A stretch of DNA of 6,440 nucleotides from Acidobacteriota bacterium (lineage in GTDB: Bacteria; Acidobacteriota; Vicinamibacteria; Vicinamibacterales; UBA8438), in assembly GCA_011523485.1 (NCBI GenBank), contig WTGR01000273.1, forward strand, positions 1 through 6,440, read 5' to 3'. Made by a program: the position numbers and the translations under genes. Of the stretch, positions 5,361 to 6,440 are shown piece after piece. Under the pieces are notes generated by a model. The model was given only the letters and a program-made list of their open reading frames with translations. It was not told where the DNA came from and ran no database searches. The stretch's first letter is position 1. Each line of letters begins with the position of its first letter.

Positions 5361-5673
5361 AGCTACGCGGGCACGGCGTCACGGCCGCGACCATGGAAGG
5401 CACCGGCGTCTACTGGAGGGCGCCGTTCGAGGCGCTGGAAGACGCGGGCATCCATCCCGACCTGCTCAACGCCCAGCACGTCAAACAGATCCGCGGCAAG
5501 AAGACCGATACCAAACGACGCCGGACCTGAGCGCTTTCCGCGAGTCGCGTCATCTCGGCGCCTGGGCCGGCGTGGCGCCGGGCAACAATACCAGCGCCGG
5601 CAAACGCCGCTCCGCTCGCGCGCGCCCGGGCACCGCCCATCCGGTCCGGAACTCGCCTGCGACAGCCATGGGC
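5360..5673 (+). pseudogene. IS110-family transposase remnant with internal deletion and frameshift
   Basis: Two conserved pieces of an IS110 transposase are joined. The first, in one frame (about 5366-5515), reads HGVTAATMEGTGVYWRAPFE...LLNAQHVKQIRGKKTDTK. This is the end of the DEDD/RuvC-like catalytic domain, with the ME(S/G)TGVYW motif and the NA-HVK-PGRKTD motif seen in DEDD transposases. The second, in another frame (from about 5524), reads DLSAFRESRHLGAWAGVAPG and NNTSAGKR, the conserved C-terminal transposase domain (PF02371, with the LASWAG-PGN-SAGKR core). In an intact protein of about 350-400 residues these blocks are separated by roughly 200 residues, which are missing. The N-terminal DxxK start is also missing, and nothing convincing follows after about 5673. 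The copy cannot be active. IS110 elements use no terminal inverted repeats, so borders cannot be set precisely. Confidence 0.8.
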
Positions 5674-5918
5674 CGCCTACTCTGCGGTCACGCCACCCGT
5701 GTGTTCGGACGAAAGTCCTTCTGGCTGGCGGGCGTCCAGATCGGATTCCGGGATCTTGGATCCATGAAACGGGATTCTCACGCTGCGACCGCGCGGCGGC
5801 CTGCACGGTACGGCCAACGATTGCGGGCGCTGCGGGACTCGCGGCAAGTCGCTTGCGAGATGGCCCGGAGTATGCACAGAGGAGGGCACCGGGCGCGCGT
5901 TGCCCCCCATAAAGGGAC
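5674..5918. other. Non-coding stretch between IS110 remnant and TonB promoter
   Basis: About 245 bases with no gene I can support. The frame that carries the IS110 C-terminus stays open on the plus strand to 6015, but its translation here (rich in Arg, His and Ala) resembles no family I know. A GGATCC-centred repeat lies near 5752-5766. The stretch is probably decayed mobile-element DNA. Confidence 0.5.
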
Positions 5919-5947
5919 TTGCAACTCGGGCGCGTCTGCGCTAGGGT
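5919..5947 (+). promoter_or_regulatory. Sigma-70-type promoter of the TonB-dependent receptor gene
   Basis: TTGCAA (5919-5924) and TAGGGT (5942-5947) are separated by 17 bases, a good spacing for housekeeping sigma factors in high-GC bacteria. AT-rich bases (CATAAAG) precede the -35. Transcription would begin near 5954, giving a leader of about 140 bases to the GTG at 6094. The leader contains a GGATCC repeat copy (5994-6007) and short GC-rich dyads but no riboswitch I recognise. Confidence 0.6.
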
Positions 5948-6079
5948 GCGATTTCGCGGTTTGTGCGCCATCAAGGAGGGGCGACGACACGAGTGGATCC
6001 AGGAAGCACACGTAGTCGGCGGCATGGCCGTCTGCGGCAATCCCACGAGTACCGCTTGGTCGGTCGTTTCGGTCTCAGA

Positions 6080-6085
6080 AGGAGG
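6080..6085 (+). promoter_or_regulatory. Ribosome binding site deciding the GTG start of the TonB receptor
   Basis: AGGAGG stands eight bases before GTG 6094. It is a full-strength site and is what makes the GTG the start, since no ATG codes for the signal peptide. Confidence 0.75.
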
Positions 6086-6093
6086 GTGGAATC

Positions 6094-6440
6094 GTGCGAA
6101 GGCTTACGACTTTCCTGATCGTCGGCGCGCTCATCGGCGCAACGGCGGCACCGGCCCTGGCACAACAGGGCACCACGGAGCTCCGGGGGAGGGTCACCGA
6201 CGAGACGGGAGGCGCACTCCCGGGGGTGACCGTCTTCATCCAGAACGAGGCGGACGGCACCTTCCGCGAAGTCATCACCAGCGGTGACGGAAGCTACTTC
6301 GCGGCGCAATTGCTGCCGGGGGTCTTCTCGGTCACGGCGGCGCTGCCGGGCTTCACCACGTTCCAGACGACCGGCTACGCGCTATCCGTCGGCCAGACGG
6401 TGCCCCTCGACATCATCCTCGGCGTGGGCGCCCTCGAGGA
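6094..6440 (+). CDS. TonB-dependent receptor with N-terminal carboxypeptidase-regulatory-like domain, partial (runs off right edge)
   Basis: The first 115 residues are in the window. A signal peptide (about 1-24: positively charged MRRL, hydrophobic FLIVGALIGA, ending PALA before QQ) is followed by a carboxypeptidase-regulatory-like beta-sandwich domain (about 29-110). This shows the block LRGRVTDETGGALPGVTVFI, then SGDGSYFAAQLLPGVFSVTA, GFTTFQTTGYALSVGQTVPL and the strand DIILGVGALE. That arrangement is typical of Oar/SusC-like outer-membrane receptors abundant in Acidobacteriota; plug and barrel domains would lie beyond the edge. In this family the receptor imports large substrates with energy from TonB. 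The start is GTG 6094, with AGGAGG (6080-6085) eight bases upstream. No in-frame ATG gives the signal peptide. The substrate cannot be told from this fragment. A lone peptidase-regulatory domain protein is a less likely alternative. Confidence 0.85.
   Translation, partial: MRRLTTFLIVGALIGATAAPALAQQGTTELRGRVTDETGGALPGVTVFIQNEADGTFREVITSGDGSYFAAQLLPGVFSVTAALPGFTTFQTTGYALSVGQTVPLDIILGVGALE

Noticed and set aside
5095..6015. A single 306-residue protein spanning the toxin end and IS110 remnant
   Set aside because: It starts out of frame inside the ParE-like gene. Only a short segment (about 5524-5600) matches a family, namely the IS110 C-terminus, so this is a chance open frame.
5919..6287. Plus-strand open frame overlapping the TonB promoter and start
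   Set aside because: It begins inside the promoter, is out of frame with the signal-peptide-bearing receptor, and shows no family features.

Overview
The window is high-GC bacterial DNA with dense coding. The gene content points to Acidobacteriota, probably Vicinamibacteria-like. It holds an exported DUF1592-type multidomain protein paired with a Tat-exported DUF1552 protein, and the start of an Oar/SusC-like TonB-dependent receptor that opens with a carboxypeptidase-regulatory-like domain. Planctomycetes, Verrucomicrobia and Myxococcota also carry the DUF1592/DUF1552 pair, so this placement is an inference from gene families and not a phylogenetic result.

Layout. Bases 1-328 (minus) carry a Phd/YefM antitoxin and the first codons of a VapC-like PIN toxin that runs off the left edge. 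Bases 329-459 are intergenic and hold a hairpin placed as a terminator for the next operon. Bases 460-3924 (minus) hold the DUF1592-family gene (upstream) and the DUF1552 gene (downstream), originally joined by an ATGA stop/start overlap. Bases 3973-4422 (minus) encode a small membrane-anchored coiled-coil protein just upstream of that pair. Bases 4423-4619 are a divergent regulatory region. Bases 4620-5237 (plus) hold a second, complete toxin-antitoxin pair (Phd/YefM antitoxin plus RelE/ParE toxin). Bases 5238-5918 hold an eroded IS110-family transposase and no intact gene. From about 5919 a clear promoter and a leader of about 140 bases precede the TonB-dependent receptor, which starts at GTG 6094 and runs off the right edge.

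The most notable point is a perfect 226-bp tandem duplication (2318-2544 and 2544-2770) inside the DUF1592-family gene. Because 226 is not a multiple of 3, it shifts the frame. Removing one copy restores an uninterrupted 612-codon protein that ends exactly at the ATGA overlap. With the duplication present, translation enters a stop-free wrong frame that happens to coincide with the DUF1552 frame. The result is an accidental open frame of 1154 codons: native DUF1592 N-terminus, about 227 nonsense residues, then complete DUF1552. It is either a very recent gene-breaking mutation or an assembly artefact; the sequence alone cannot decide.

No CRISPR array, rRNA or tRNA was seen. I found no clearly new defence or biosynthetic system. 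The unusual content is the duplication, the fused frame, the two toxin-antitoxin loci flanking the operon, the deleted IS110 copy with GGATCC-centred repeats near it, and the coiled-coil gene built from 21-bp repeats.
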